Below are positions 1 through 10,067 of a stretch of DNA of 64,000 nt, one piece after another (positions within the stretch are counted from its first letter, which is position 1; every line of letters begins with the position of its first letter). Origin of the DNA: Omphiscola glabra (lineage: Eukaryota > Mollusca > Gastropoda > Lymnaeidae); NCBI GenBank assembly GCA_964017045.1, contig OZ024809.1, positions 11,848,307 through 11,912,306 of the forward strand, in the 5' to 3' direction. The notes under the pieces are model-generated. The model had not been told where the DNA came from. It searched no databases and saw only the letters and a list, made by a program, of their open reading frames with translations. A program made the position numbers and the translations under genes.

Positions 1-1590
1 GGTAATAGTATCATTGCTTGAAACATGTAATAGTATCATTGCATTAATAGTAATTTATTTTTAACTAAGTATTATTTCAATTAATTTAAATTTGAGTTTA
101 TCGGTAATAGTTCTATCGAGATTATGTTTTGAATATGAAGAAATGATGGACTATACAATGGCGACTATGGCCATGAGTAGTAAGAGTATGGGTGGCTGGT
201 GGATGAATATCGGTAATTTAATAACATATTACTAATCTAACAAGATTAGACCAAACTATAGTCTAATCTGGTTAGTTGGTTAGGCTTATAGTTTTAAATG
301 GATTAGACTTAGACAGAATGCCACACGGCGAAACATTTAATTTGTAAATATAATAATAACAATTGTTATAAAAGTAAAGAAGGCCTAAGCCAATTATTAT
401 ATTATTATAAAAATAGGTAGACCTATGCCAAATCATTCACAGGCTTTAAGATTGAATATGTTAAAGTTAGGACATAAAATATTTAACAACTCTTTTTTAA
501 ACTTTAAAAATATCGTCAGACTTAGAGCCTGTTTTAAAAAACTAGTTTACTTTATACAATAGTAATTTAAAAGTAGAAATGCCCTAGTTTTGTTAGGTCT
601 ATGCCTAGCCCATATGACATGTTTTAAAACAATTTTCATTTATTTTCAAACTTAGGTAAAGATGAGAGACACTGTCACTGACCGGGCCGGAGACAAAAAC
701 GTTAACCCTTCCAGCAAAAATACAAGTCTCAACAAAGTGTTTTCTGTATTACATCACACAGTGGGAATCTTTTAGGTCTTATTGAGCTTCTAATCTTGGA
801 AAATTCAATTCAACAATGAATGAACATCTACGTGTAAGCATTAGAATATTTTAAATAAAACACTAACACTAGACACTAGTTAACAATATTTTTTTGTCGC
901 AATAATGAAAGAGGCATTTACAATTTTAGTTAGGCTTAACACAGACTTTACAACTAAAACTGATATTGACTGTGCAAGTTTATATGTTCTTTATAAAAAT
1001 TAAACTGTACTAAGTTTTTATTTTGGTTAGAGTTAAAGAGTTAAGTTGACTGTTAGTATAGTTGGTCTAATGTTTATATCTACAAAAAATTTGGCCAGTA
1101 TTAATTCATGTAGGAGAATAATACAAGCCTATTAGTAATTGGGCATTGGATTTTCTAAATCTATTTTTCTTTTAAAAATCTAAACTCATTCAGGACTCAT
1201 CTAACATTCATATTGAAAAAATACTAATTATTTAGGCTTGTTTTTACCATTTATGAAATGATTCACTATTCAAATTTCAGTTTCTGTTAGTTCTGTTGAC
1301 TAATCCATAATATATGGAGATTTTTGATGGCACATAGGATATTATGATGAGATTTAAACTTGCTTCAAGACCTATGAAGGTAAAACTTTTAATTTGAGTT
1401 TGTTTTATTTAAATGGTAAGGTTATTTGATTTGATAAATAAAAATATAATAAATTTTAAAAAAAATATTTTTGTGTTTAGTCTGGTTGAAGTAGTCTTTA
1501 CATTTAAATTCCACAATTGAGGATTTTTTTGTATTACATATCAAGAAAATACTGTTTTAGCTCCGCTTGGAATTAATGAAGTGTGTGTGT
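1..1590. other. AT-rich spacer, no gene assigned
   Basis: No array, transposon with defined ends or recognisable gene is seen. Two small frames exist: 143-235 (30 codons, methionine-rich start) and 662-775 (37 codons, beginning just after an acceptor-like pyrimidine-AG at about 655). Neither has a recognisable product. The stretch may be intron or 5' flank of the exon-like blocks that begin at 1970. Confidence 0.4.
237..275. repeat. 15-bp-arm inverted repeat (stem-loop)
   Basis: The left arm 237-251 reads CTAACAAGATTAGAC. The right arm 261-275 is its reverse complement with one mismatch. The 9-base loop is 252-260. No element boundary or poly-T suggests a defined function. Confidence 0.6.
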
Positions 1591-1969
1591 ATACATATAT
1601 ATTGTTTTGTATCGCATATACCGGTACACTGTACTTAAGCAATGGAGAAATACTGGTTATTCCGGTAACTCTTGTTGTTAGGGTGATACAGTAAATATGT
1701 TACTTTCATGCAAATGACTAATGTTTGTGACGTACATATCATATATTAGATATAAAAGTGAGCAAATTAAATTTTTAAGTACGGTATAGTCAAAGCATCC
1801 CATCTTATAGCATTGTGAATGCATCTGCATGCTTTTAATTTATACCTTCAGTTTGTATTATTTGTATAGAATCATTTGTCCGATATATTTACAAGATTTG
1901 AATCAAATCTATCACTAAAAATCTAAAAACATTGTTATTTTCATCCTGATTTCATCTGTACAATTCCAG

Positions 1970-2107
1970 TTTAATAGACAGCTTGTTGAATACCCTTGAG
2001 TCTCATGAGACACCCTACCACCTAGTATCAAGAAATGAAGAGATATCTCCATCTTTTCAAGAATTTCTCAAGATTCTTTATAATGCAACAGCGGACTTTT
2101 TAATGGG
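1970..2107 (+). CDS. Candidate internal exon, unknown gene
   Basis: A pyrimidine-rich tract ending in CAATTCCAG precedes the block and GTAAGTCCC follows it. One frame stays open across all 138 bases (1 base, then 45 codons, then 2 bases). It contains the strings LIDSLLNTLESHETPYHLV and SRNEEISPSFQEFLKIL, then NATADFLM. The product is not recognised. The same block is present in a damaged second copy at 2669-2814. The GTAAGT donor and the open frame support a real exon. An alternative acceptor is at 1981/1982. It could instead be a relic of a transposon-borne or retired gene. Confidence 0.4.
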
Positions 2108-2668
2108 GTAAGTCCCAGTATATAGTACAACATGGAAATAACAGACTTTAAATAGCACTGATGCTAACATTTGCAACACTTCACGCAAATGCAACCACAT
2201 TCTGATCTACCCACATTCCCACATCAAATGCAACCACATCCTGATCTTCCCACATCCCCACGTCAAATATATATATATATTGTTTTGTATCACATATACC
2301 GGTACACTGTACTTAAGCAATGGAGAATTACTGGTTATTCCAGTAACTCATGTTGTCAGGGGCGGTGCAATAATTATGTTACTTTCATGCAGATGACAGT
2401 AATGTTTATAATGTACATATTATACATTAGATATAAAAGCGAGCAAATTAAAGTTTTAAGTATAGTCAAAGCATCCCATCTTATAGGATTGTTAATGCAT
2501 CTGCATGCTTTTAAATTTAATTTATACTTTCATTTTGTATTATTTTTATAGACTCATTTGTCCTTTATAATTACAAGATTTGAATTTTGAATCAAAACTA
2601 TCACTAAAAATCTAAATACATTGTTATTTTCATCATGATTTCATCTGTACAATTCAACAGCAGTCCAG

Positions 2669-2814
2669 TTTAATAGACAGCATGGTGAATGCCCTTGCCC
2701 TTGAGTCTCATGGGACACTCTACCACCTGGTATCAAGAAATGAAGAGATATCTCCACCTTGTAGACAAGAATTTATCAAGATTGTTTATTATGCAACGGT
2801 GGTTTTTTAATGGG
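2669..2814 (+). pseudogene. Decayed duplicate of the 1970-2107 exon
   Basis: It has the same acceptor context (CAGTCCAG) and donor (GTAAGTCCCAGTATAC) as the upstream copy, with the same YHLVSRNEEISP core. In the matching frame it meets TAA at 2808-2810, just before the donor, and a small insertion lengthens the block. It would act as a terminating exon, or is a dead copy. Confidence 0.5.
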
Positions 2815-3196
2815 GTAAGTCCCAGTATACATTACAGCATGGAAATAACAGACTTTAAATAGCACTGATCCTAACATTTGCAACAATTAACGCAATATTT
2901 TTAAACCTGCAATAGAAACAAATTTTACTCTAGTTTCAACAGCATGTGTTTTAAATATGTTAAATTGCGATTTTAGATGTAGATATCATTCTTATTTGTA
3001 AATTTAACTTTGGAAAAGATTGTGTCCATTCTTAGGGCCACTGATCTATATGTCATTAAAATTGACATCATTTAGCCTCTGATTGTTTCATAGCCTTTTA
3101 ATATGTCATATTTTATGAACTGGTACCTGATATTGACAAATTTTAGGGTTGCTTTACTTAGGTTATTTTACATGTCAATTTTTTAAAAATTTTCAG

Positions 3197-3265
3197 TTTC
3201 TATTCTGATGAAAAAGTGAAATGGATTATATATCAAGATCTTATTCTAAACACTTATTCTAAACG
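3197..3265 (+). CDS. Candidate exon copy (module 3)
   Basis: It lies between TTTTCAG and GTAAGTCCC. With one leading base the frame is open to the end (1 + 22 codons + 2), with the core YSDEKVKWIIYQDLILNTYSK. The phase fits the 2-base overhang left by the 1970-2107 block, so the two could be spliced together. Product unknown. Confidence 0.35.
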
Positions 3266-4005
3266 GTAAGTCCCATGGATTTTTTTTTTGAAAATAACTT
3301 ATCTTGGGCATATTACAGACTCATTATTTATTCTAACTCTAATATAGGGGAATTTCTTTAACTGTCAGGTCACCTTTTATTTTAACTTCAGTATTTCTCT
3401 ATAGCATTTTGCCTAGTTCCCCTACCCCCTCTCTCAAAACCAACCTTTTTCAAACTAAGAATAAAAAAACTCCTTTTTAGAACAAAAATCAAATGCTTTC
3501 TTATATAAAATGATTACGGCTAGTGGAAGAAAGTTTAGACATCTTTTATGTGACATCAACCTTTTATGGTGATAAGGCTGGGCATGGACCAAAGAATTTA
3601 GGTAAAAGTACATAGTCTTACATGGACCTTTTAAATAGCACTGATCCTGGCATATGCAATAACTCACAAATGTAATTATAGTTTCACCTACAAAAAGCAC
3701 AATTTTTACATGAGTTTTAACAGTATGCGTCATTAATTGGTTTTAATAAGTTTTATTGTAATTTGTGTAGATGTAGATATCATTCTATTTTGTAATTTTT
3801 TAGCTCTTGGAAAGATTTTGTCAATGCTTAGGGCCACTGATCTACCGGGTATATATGTTGTTAAAATTGATGATTTAGGCTTCTGATTGTTTTATGTCTT
3901 ATTATATGCCATATTTATGAACTGGTACCTGATAATGATGTATAGTATTCTAGAGTTGCTTTACTTAGATTGTTTCAATGTCAACTTTTTTTTTTTAATT
4001 TTCAG

Positions 4006-4084
4006 TTCCTGTTCTGATGACAAAGGGAAATGGATTATTCAACAAGATTGTTTATAATGCAATGGTGGAATATTATTCTAAAGG
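4006..4084 (+). CDS. Candidate exon copy (module 4)
   Basis: It lies between TTTTCAG and GTAAGTCCC. In the phase continuous with the previous block it reads SCSDDKGKWIIQQDCL and then stops, so it could be a terminal coding exon. In another frame it is fully open (core MTKGNGLFNKIVYNAMVEYY). The nucleotide sequence is clearly a copy of the 3197-3265 block. Product unknown. Confidence 0.3.
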
Positions 4085-4448
4085 GTAAGTCCCATGGATT
4101 ATTTTTGAAAGATGGCTTATCTTGAGGCTATTACCTATGTGCTTCCCTACATGTGATGGCAATTAGAATATTTGAGAGGGGGGTTGTGATATTCTTGCTG
4201 TAATGGAGAGGAATGTATTAAAAACTTTTGGATCACCTTCTAACTATGGTATTTCTCCATTGTGATTTTTCCTGTACCCTATGCTACATACTACAGTATT
4301 TGTTTTCTAAGGATGTTTTTAACCCTTTTTGGTTCATTGATTTTTTAAATTCAATATTTCCTTGTATAATATGGGTATTGCTAGCAAGATAATTCACCTT
4401 TCAAGTGACATAGACTTTGAACGTTACCAGGTGGGGCTTCGACCACAA

Positions 4449-4463
4449 GTTTGGGAAACACTG
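4449..4463 (-). mobile_element. Isolated hAT-type terminal motif
   Basis: GTTTGGGAAACACTG matches the outward-reading right end of hAT-type short elements. No matching left end was found nearby. A facing end of the same style, CAGTGGTTCCCAAAC, lies at 5618-5632, but the two point away from each other, so they belong to two truncated copies. Confidence 0.3.
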
Positions 4464-4864
4464 CAGTATAAATTATGTATACAGTCCAACCTGGATATGA
4501 CAAACCTTGAACAGCACTGCCCATGGCTTATGCACTAACTGGCCGAGACATGGAAATATTTTTTCTATGCTTAACCTATGAATAACACCTACTCTGCTGT
4601 GTTCCCTGTGTATTGTTATATTTACAGGTTCATTGGTATAATTTTGTAGAAGTCGATACCATAACTCTTTGCAAAACTTTAGTTAGCTGGTATTGATCAG
4701 ATTTTAAGCTTAGAAGAGCTGCTATACTTATGTTTTAGAAATTGATTCATACTCTATTTTTGTGAATTGATACTATTATCGTATATAGCCTATATTAAGT
4801 TTGTCTTTACTTATTTAGTTTTAATTTTCAACTTTAATATATATAATGATTTTTTAATTTTCAG

Positions 4865-4945
4865 TTCCTCTTGTGATGACAAGGTCTAATCAACTGATAT
4901 GGATCTTCCAAAGTAGTGCTGGAGTGTTTTGTCGTTTTAACAAAG
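4865..4945 (+). pseudogene. Exon-like block (module 5), probably decayed
   Basis: The block follows TTTTCAG and precedes GTTAGTCC. It begins like modules 3 and 4 (TTCCTCTTGTGATGACAAGG) and then diverges. In the phase of the earlier blocks it stops after SSCDDKV. One other frame is open throughout. It is probably the most degenerate member of the series. Confidence 0.3.
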
Positions 4946-4987
4946 GTTAGTCCAAGAACTTTTTTACTTTTGCTGTTGAAAAACTGG

Positions 4988-5491
4988 TTAACCCATTCAT
5001 CAATCCCGTAGCGGTCAAATCCGGCCAGTACTGATTCAATCCCACTGCAACCAAATCCAGCCACTCAACCTTTTGTTTACACGTTTCTAAATAGAAGGGA
5101 AAAGTCTCGCTATTTAACCGGAAACCTCGCTAGAAATGAGACCAAAGGAGATAACTCTTTTTTAAATATTTTTATTTATTGGCCGAGGAGTATTCATTAT
5201 TTTAAAAGCAGATTTTTTATTTTAGTGTTTTGATCATTTGTATTCAAATACATCGTTGAAAGTTGACTTTTATATGAACTTACACAAGAGAAGCACTAGG
5301 AAATAATGTTACACAACACATATAGCAACTATTTTTGAATGTAAATCAATTCATATACCGGGTAATTATGCTGTTAAATAGATTTGTTTTTAAAAAATGT
5401 TCAAAACCTTTCTACGGTAAGGGTGGATTTGCTCCCCTTTGGTTGGGGGATAATGATAAAATTTCTGATCGCCATGGATTGAGTGGGTAAA
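4988..5491. mobile_element. piggyBac-type miniature element, copy 1
   Basis: It starts TTAACCCATTCA and ends near GGATTGAGTGGGTAAA. It is a diverged copy of the element at 5880-6379 along its whole length (shared CAAATCCGGCCAGTA, 'GGAGTATTCATTATTTTAAA' and 'TTGCTCCCCTTTGGTTGGGG'). The right TTAA has mutated and the left end carries a small insertion. No transposase is encoded. Confidence 0.75.
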
Positions 5492-5617
5492 GGTCACCTT
5501 GTAACTCCCATTTATCATGTTAGCCCGAGTTTGTAAAATAGGTTTTTTTTACTTTAAAAAAAATTAGAGTTATAAAATGTTTAATTGTGGGATCTTCTCT
5601 TGGCTAATTCTGTAGTG

Positions 5618-5632
5618 CAGTGGTTCCCAAAC
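5618..5632 (+). mobile_element. Isolated hAT-type left terminal motif
   Basis: CAGTGGTTCCCAAAC is a typical hAT-type end. No complementary right end with a duplicated 8-bp flank was found downstream, so it is probably a truncated copy. The stretch 5492-5835 around it has no gene that I can see. Confidence 0.3.
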
Positions 5633-5835
5633 ATTTTGTCTCCCAGGGTCATTTCTATTATCACTTTCTAAGGGGTACCGTACTCAATGTTTTATGAGTT
5701 ATTGATGTTTAGTAATGTTATGGGGAAGGGATTGACAGCAACCCCTGCAAAATGCATGCAGAGCCTGCAAGCCTTAGGAGGTTACTACTCTACTGCAGTT
5801 TTAATGTATAGCTTATTTATTTAAAGGTAAATGAA

Positions 5836-5883
5836 AGTAAATGTGTTAGTTGAGCAGCATTGTTGTCTATTAAATTGTGTTAA
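5836..5883 (+). repeat. 48-bp direct repeat, occupied site
   Basis: This sequence (starting AGTAAATGTGTTAGTTGAGC) is identical to 6391-6438. In this copy the terminal TTAA is the insertion site of the piggyBac-type element. In the other copy the TTAA is empty. Confidence 0.9.
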
Positions 5884-6379
5884 CCCATTCAATCCCGTAG
5901 CGACCAAATCCGGCCAGTACCGATTCAATCCCATTACGGCCAAATCCGGCCACTCAATCCTTTGTTTACACGTTGCTAAAAAGGAAGTGGAAATCTCACT
6001 ATTTAAACGTAAATCTCGCTAGAAACGAGACCAAGGGAGATTACTATCTTTTTAAAAATATTTTTATTTAATGGGTGAGGAGTATTCATTATTTTAAAAG
6101 CAGTTTTTTTATTTTAGTTTTATGATCATTTGTATTCAAATACTTCGTTGAAAATTGACTTTTAGGAATTTACACAAGAAAAGCATTCGGAAATAATGTT
6201 ACATAACACATATAGCAACCATTAATGGATGCAAATCAATTTATTTCATATGATTATACTGTTCAATAGATTTGTTTTGAATTTATTTCAAAACCTACCC
6301 ACGTTAAGGGTGGAGTTGCTCCCCTTTGGTTGGGGTCTCCAATTAAAAATTTCTGAGCGCCCTGGATTGAATGGGTTAA
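5880..6379. mobile_element. piggyBac-type miniature element, copy 2
   Basis: This is a 500-bp unit including both TTAA tetranucleotides (5880-5883 and 6376-6379). Directly inside are perfect 12-bp inverted repeats, CCCATTCAATCC and GGATTGAATGGG. TTAA duplication with CCC-starting termini is the hallmark of the piggyBac superfamily. There is no coding capacity, so it is nonautonomous. It is about 80 percent similar by eye to copy 1. Confidence 0.85.
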
Positions 6380-6390
6380 ATATAAACAAT

Positions 6391-6438
6391 AGTAAATGTG
6401 TTAGTTGAGCAGCATTGTTGTCTATTAAATTGTGTTAA
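6391..6438 (+). repeat. 48-bp direct repeat, empty site
   Basis: It is identical to 5836-5883 and includes an unoccupied TTAA. Together they look like a short tandem duplication in which only one target carries the transposon. Confidence 0.9.
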
Positions 6439-6467
6439 AATCTGTTTTTGTTTCATTCTCTCTTTAG

Positions 6468-6740
6468 TGAACGGTACATTTTCTAAGCATGGTGATGCCA
6501 CTTTTTGAAAGACCAGTTAAGATGGCAGTATTGTACAGACACGTTGAGATGGCAGTATTGTACAGAAACTTTGAGATTGCGGTGGCCTTTATTGGACAAT
6601 CAAGTTGAGAAGGCAGTATTGGAGAGACTAATTCCCCAGACAAGCTGCAAGTCGGGGAGTCATGTCACTGACTTAGGCTGAATTTAATTTTTCAATCCGA
6701 AAATGGGAATAAATTTTGTAACTTGCTTGAGAACATTTCT
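6468..6740 (+). other. Possible terminal exon / 3' UTR with poly(A) signal
   Basis: A strong pyrimidine tract (TTTCATTCTCTCTTTAG) precedes 6468. AATAAA lies at 6708-6713. The frame joining a one-base overhang reads VNGTFSKHGDATF and then stops. The interval also contains a small 28-bp repeat at 6505-6630 (core AGATGGCAGTATTGTACAGA). A plus-strand transcript using the upstream exon-like blocks could end here, but this is inference. Confidence 0.3.
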
Positions 6741-6865
6741 TATTTTATTGTATACTTCTTATTTTATTTGTTGTTTAATTAAAATCACCTAATATTAAAG
6801 GATGGGGGTCGGCACTATATAAAGAATATACCTGGGGATTTTTGGGGTTTTTAAAAAAAAACGGT

Positions 6866-7018
6866 AACTTATTGTAGGTTACCGTTAACGGTAAACTGAA
6901 AAGTAACAGCATATTATCGCTAAATTACTGTAGGCTGATAACGATATGCTATCGCTTTCTCAAAGTAAAAACAGTAAGTTACTGGCAGCTTGTACACAGT
7001 AAGTTACTGTTTTTGAGG
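6866..7018. repeat. Cluster of hairpins
   Basis: CGGTAAC...GTTACCG lies at about 6870-6890. A larger imperfect hairpin spans 6959-7017: arms CAAAGTAAAAACAGTAAGTT and CAGTAAGTTACTGTTTTTGAG pair around a short loop. The interval may be remnants of an inverted-repeat element. No target duplication was found. Confidence 0.45.
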
Positions 7019-7042
7019 GGTACTTTTACGATAGATTATTAA

Positions 7043-7130
7043 GAGTGTACAACAAATCTATGTGCCAAGTTTCAGCGCGATAGGATGACGTGACGTTGGT
7101 GCATTAGCCTTTCGAAGATTTCGCCACAAT
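7043..7130 (+). repeat. Dispersed repeat domain, copy 1
   Basis: GTGCCAAGTTTCAGC, ATAGG, TGACG, ATTAGCC and GAAGATTT recur with the same spacing on the opposite strand at 33265-33350. Twenty-six of 29 positions are identical in the core. It behaves like an old dispersed repeat with a conserved centre, as in SINE core domains, but I cannot name the family. Confidence 0.6.
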
Positions 7131-7198
7131 GAAGGAAACATAAAAGCCTATTATATAGAAAGGTTTTAAAAATATTTAGTGGCTTCAACCGTTCCAGG

Positions 7199-7982
7199 CG
7201 GACATAGGGGGTGAGTCGTAGGCTGACATAGGAGTGAGTCGTAGGCTGACATAGGGGTGAGTCGTAGGCTGATATAGGGGTGAGTCGTAGGCTGACATAG
7301 GGGGTGAATCGTAGGCTGATATAGGGGTTAGTCGTAGACTGACATAGGGGGTGAATCGTAGGCTGATATAGGGGTAAGTCGTAGGCTGACATAGGGGGTG
7401 AATCGTAGGCTGATATAGGGGGTGAATCGTAGGCTGATATAGGGGTGAGTCGTAACCTGACATAGGGGGTGAATCGTAGGCTGATATAGGGGTGAGTCGT
7501 AGGCTGACATAGGGGTGAATCGTAGGCTGATATAGGGGTGAGTCGTAGGCTGACATAGGGGGTGAATCGTAGGCTGATATAGGGGTGAGTCGTAGGCTGA
7601 CATAGGGGTGAGTCGTAGGCTGACATAGGGGTGAGTCGTAGGCTGACATAGGGGGTGAGTCGTAGGCTGACATAGGGTTGAGTCGTAGGCTGACATAGGG
7701 GTGAGTCGTAGGCTGACATAGGGGTGAGTCGTAGGCTGACATAGGGGTGAGTAGTAGGCTGACATAGGGGTGAGTAAAAGGCTTACACGGGGATCAGTAC
7801 TATGTTGATATGGGGTGCCCACTAGGCTGACATATGGATGCATACTAGGCTGACATATGGATGCGTACTAGGCTGACAGATATGTGAGGATTAGGCTGAC
7901 ATAGGGTTAATTAATGTGGTGACATAGGGTTGAGCAGTATGTTTACATAGGGATGAGTACTAGGCTGACACGGGGGTGAGTA
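7199..7982. repeat. 23/24-bp minisatellite, ~33 copies
   Basis: The core is GTAGGCTGACATAGGGG. Units alternate 23 and 24 bp according to four or five G's, and vary GACATAG/GATATAG. Copies beyond about 7750 are more diverged. Long minus-strand frames here are artefacts of the repeat. Confidence 0.95.
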
Positions 7983-8396
7983 ATTTTCAGTGGTCATATT
8001 TAACTACAAAAGTATTTATATTTATTTTTTATTCGGATTCTAACTTTTAATTCTTATCACGTGACTGTGCTTGACACGTTGAACACATCACCAGTGATCT
8101 ACATCACATGGTCCCTCTCGGTAAATAGGAGCACAGCCCAAGTAAAGTCAAAGCTGGGCAATCCATTTGGATGCCTAATAAGAAATAGCATCCAAAACAC
8201 CAATCAGCCGTGACATTTTCGAAAAGGAATATCTCCATCAACCATGACGGCAAGGTTGAATAACTCACAGGCCGATAAGTTATGGATGACACCACGTGAT
8301 ATTACCGACCCGCTAACATCGTTACCAAGATATATGAGCACTTTTCTCCGGCAACATGACGTCAGGCGGCCAAAGTGCTGTGTTGTTAGCTCCATA

Positions 8397-8520
8397 GTCG
8401 TTTCGTCCGCTGGTCAGGCGGCGATAGTGTCTTCTGCTGGTCAGGCGCCCACAGTGTCTTCTGCTGCTCAGGCGCCCACAGTGTCTTCTGCTGGTTAGGC
8501 GGCTACAGTGGTGTCTTGTT
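8397..8520. repeat. ~27-bp minisatellite, ~5 copies
   Basis: The core is CAGTGTCTTCTGCTGGTCAG. Copies are slightly variable. No gene is seen in the preceding 7983-8396. Confidence 0.8.
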
Positions 8521-8529
8521 AGCTCCAAG

Positions 8530-8775
8530 TACGCCTCTGCCGGTCTACCACCGGTCCACCATCGGTCTAGCACCGGTCAACCATCGGTCTATCACCGGTC
8601 CACCATCGGTCTACAACAGGACCACCATCGGTCTACCACCTGACTAAGATCGTTCCACCACTGGGCCACAGTCTACCCCGCCCCTCCAGAGTCTACCACC
8701 GGCAGCAGCGTTACAACTGCTCCACAGTCTACCCCCGTTCCACCAGAAGTCTACCACCGGTCCATCATCGATTGT
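8530..8775. repeat. ~22-bp degenerate minisatellite
   Basis: The core is CCACCATCGGTCTA alternating with CCACCGGTC. There are about ten copies, degenerate toward the right. Confidence 0.8.
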
Positions 8776-8974
8776 AATAACTTTTTAAAAAATCGTCAAT
8801 TCCCCAAACTCAAGTGTGCCTATATTTTTTAAAACTCCCTTTATGTACTTTATAGTTATAGCCCTTTTTTTACGAACCACTCAATTCCTTCTGGAGAATT
8901 TCTGCGGCAACCTCCATTCCTCCCATTCATGTATTAAACATCCTCATCCTCATCCTCCATGCTGTACACTCTGT

Positions 8975-9195
8975 CCGACCACTGTCGCTATCCCCTCACC
9001 CACCACTGTCGCTATCCCCTCACCCACCACTGTCCCTATCCCCTCACCCACCACTGTCGTTATCCCCTCACCCACCACTGTCGCTATCCCCTCACCCACC
9101 ACTGTCGCTATCCCCTCACCCACCACTGTCGCTATCCCCTCACCCACCACTGTCCCTATCCCCTCACCCACCACTGTCGTTATCCCCTCCCTCCC
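8975..9195. repeat. 24-bp minisatellite, 9 copies
   Basis: The core is CACCCACCACTGTCGCTATC. Because 24 is a multiple of three, both strands stay open. The apparent peptides are not taken as genes. Confidence 0.95.
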
Positions 9196-9702
9196 CCACT
9201 ACTGCCCCCATCCTATTATATATTACCGTTATCTTCTCCTGTCTCGTACAACTGCCCTAAGGTTTCCCCCTGAAAATATACCTGGGGGAGAAAATAGAAA
9301 TCCCCACAGGGGTCCGGGTGGGGCCCCACCACGAGATCTGATATGTTTAAGGCGGAGCTGAGCTAATGAATGATGGATGTGCTGTTAAAAGCTGTCATGG
9401 AGACGGTTGAGGAGAGGGGGGAGGTGGTGCACTTCCGGCGTCGTCACTTTGTGCAGTGGTTCTTAAGCATTGTTTTTTTTTTGTTGTGGGGGGGGGGGGG
9501 GGGGTTGAAAAAAAGGGGGGGGGGTAGGAGGGTTGTTATAAATTAACGTACTTTATTTTTCTGGTAAAGTTCTATTTAAAAATAAAATAAAATTTATAAA
9601 ATACGTTTTTAATGTTATTTTTATTTGCTGTTAATAATTTAGTATAAAAACAATAATTACATTTTCACTTCAAAGATAACTGTCATTTTTAGAAGAAGAA
9701 TA
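9196..9702. other. Spacer with long G run
   Basis: No gene seen. It contains a 17-G run at about 9488-9504 followed by a second G-rich stretch, then AT-rich sequence. Confidence 0.5.
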
Positions 9703-9965
9703 TCATCATCATCATCATCGCCTGTCGTCCCGTCTGGGGCATAGGCCACAAACAAAGGCTCTCCAGGCATCCCGGTCTTGGGCAACTCTCTCCAGCTGTC
9801 CCCAGTGGTGCCCACTCATTTTGGGGTCTGCCTCCAGCTCCCTTCTCCAAGTCATTTTCGGTCGACCTCTTTTTCTCTGTCCCTGGGGTTCCAAGTGAGG
9901 GCTTATCTCGTGATACTTTAGAAGAAGATTACAGCTATATTTTCTTCTAGGGGAGAAATCCATTT
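9703..9965 (-). mobile_element. Non-LTR retrotransposon 3' end (fragment)
   Basis: The minus-strand frame 9715-9963 contains QRKRGRPKMTWRRELEAD, then WGQLERVAQDRDAWRAFV and GLCPRRDD. This is the typical C-terminus of invertebrate LINE reverse transcriptase ORFs (GRPK-WRR ... AQDR--WR). A (ATC)n run at 9703-9718 corresponds to a (GAT)n tail at the element's 3' end. It is 5'-truncated, so only the C-terminal ~80 residues remain. Confidence 0.8.
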
Positions 9966-10067
9966 ACCATTCTTTATGAAGGAGTCTACAAACTGACCAA
10001 GACCAACATACATTGTTTGCATACTGGACAAGTTCAATAATTGCCTACATGTCGTCCAATAATTATG

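Larger units (their letters stand above)
1592..2895 (+). repeat. Diverged segmental duplication (two copies)
   Basis: Segment 1592-2180 is repeated at 2266-2895. Both start with a TATATAT-TGTTTTGTATC stretch followed by CATATACCGGTACACTG. Both carry the same 'AGCAATGGAGAA', 'AAGCATCCCATCTTATAG' and 'GCATCTGCATGC' landmarks, and both end with an exon-like block followed by GTAAGTCCCAGTATA. Many substitutions and small indels separate them, so the duplication is not recent. The copies include intron-like flanks as well as the open block. Confidence 0.85.
2860..4945 (+). repeat. Ladder of ~0.8-kb diverged tandem repeats
   Basis: The segment starting near 2851 ('TTTAAATAGCACTGATCCT') recurs near 3628 and, more weakly, near 4490. 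Shared landmarks in order are AGATGTAGATATCATTCT, 'CTTAGGGCCACTGATCTA', 'ATGAACTGGTACCTGATA', a T-rich tract with TTTTCAG, an exon-like block and GTAAGTCCCATGG. Each unit therefore duplicates an intron-exon-intron module. Divergence rises through the series. Confidence 0.75.
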
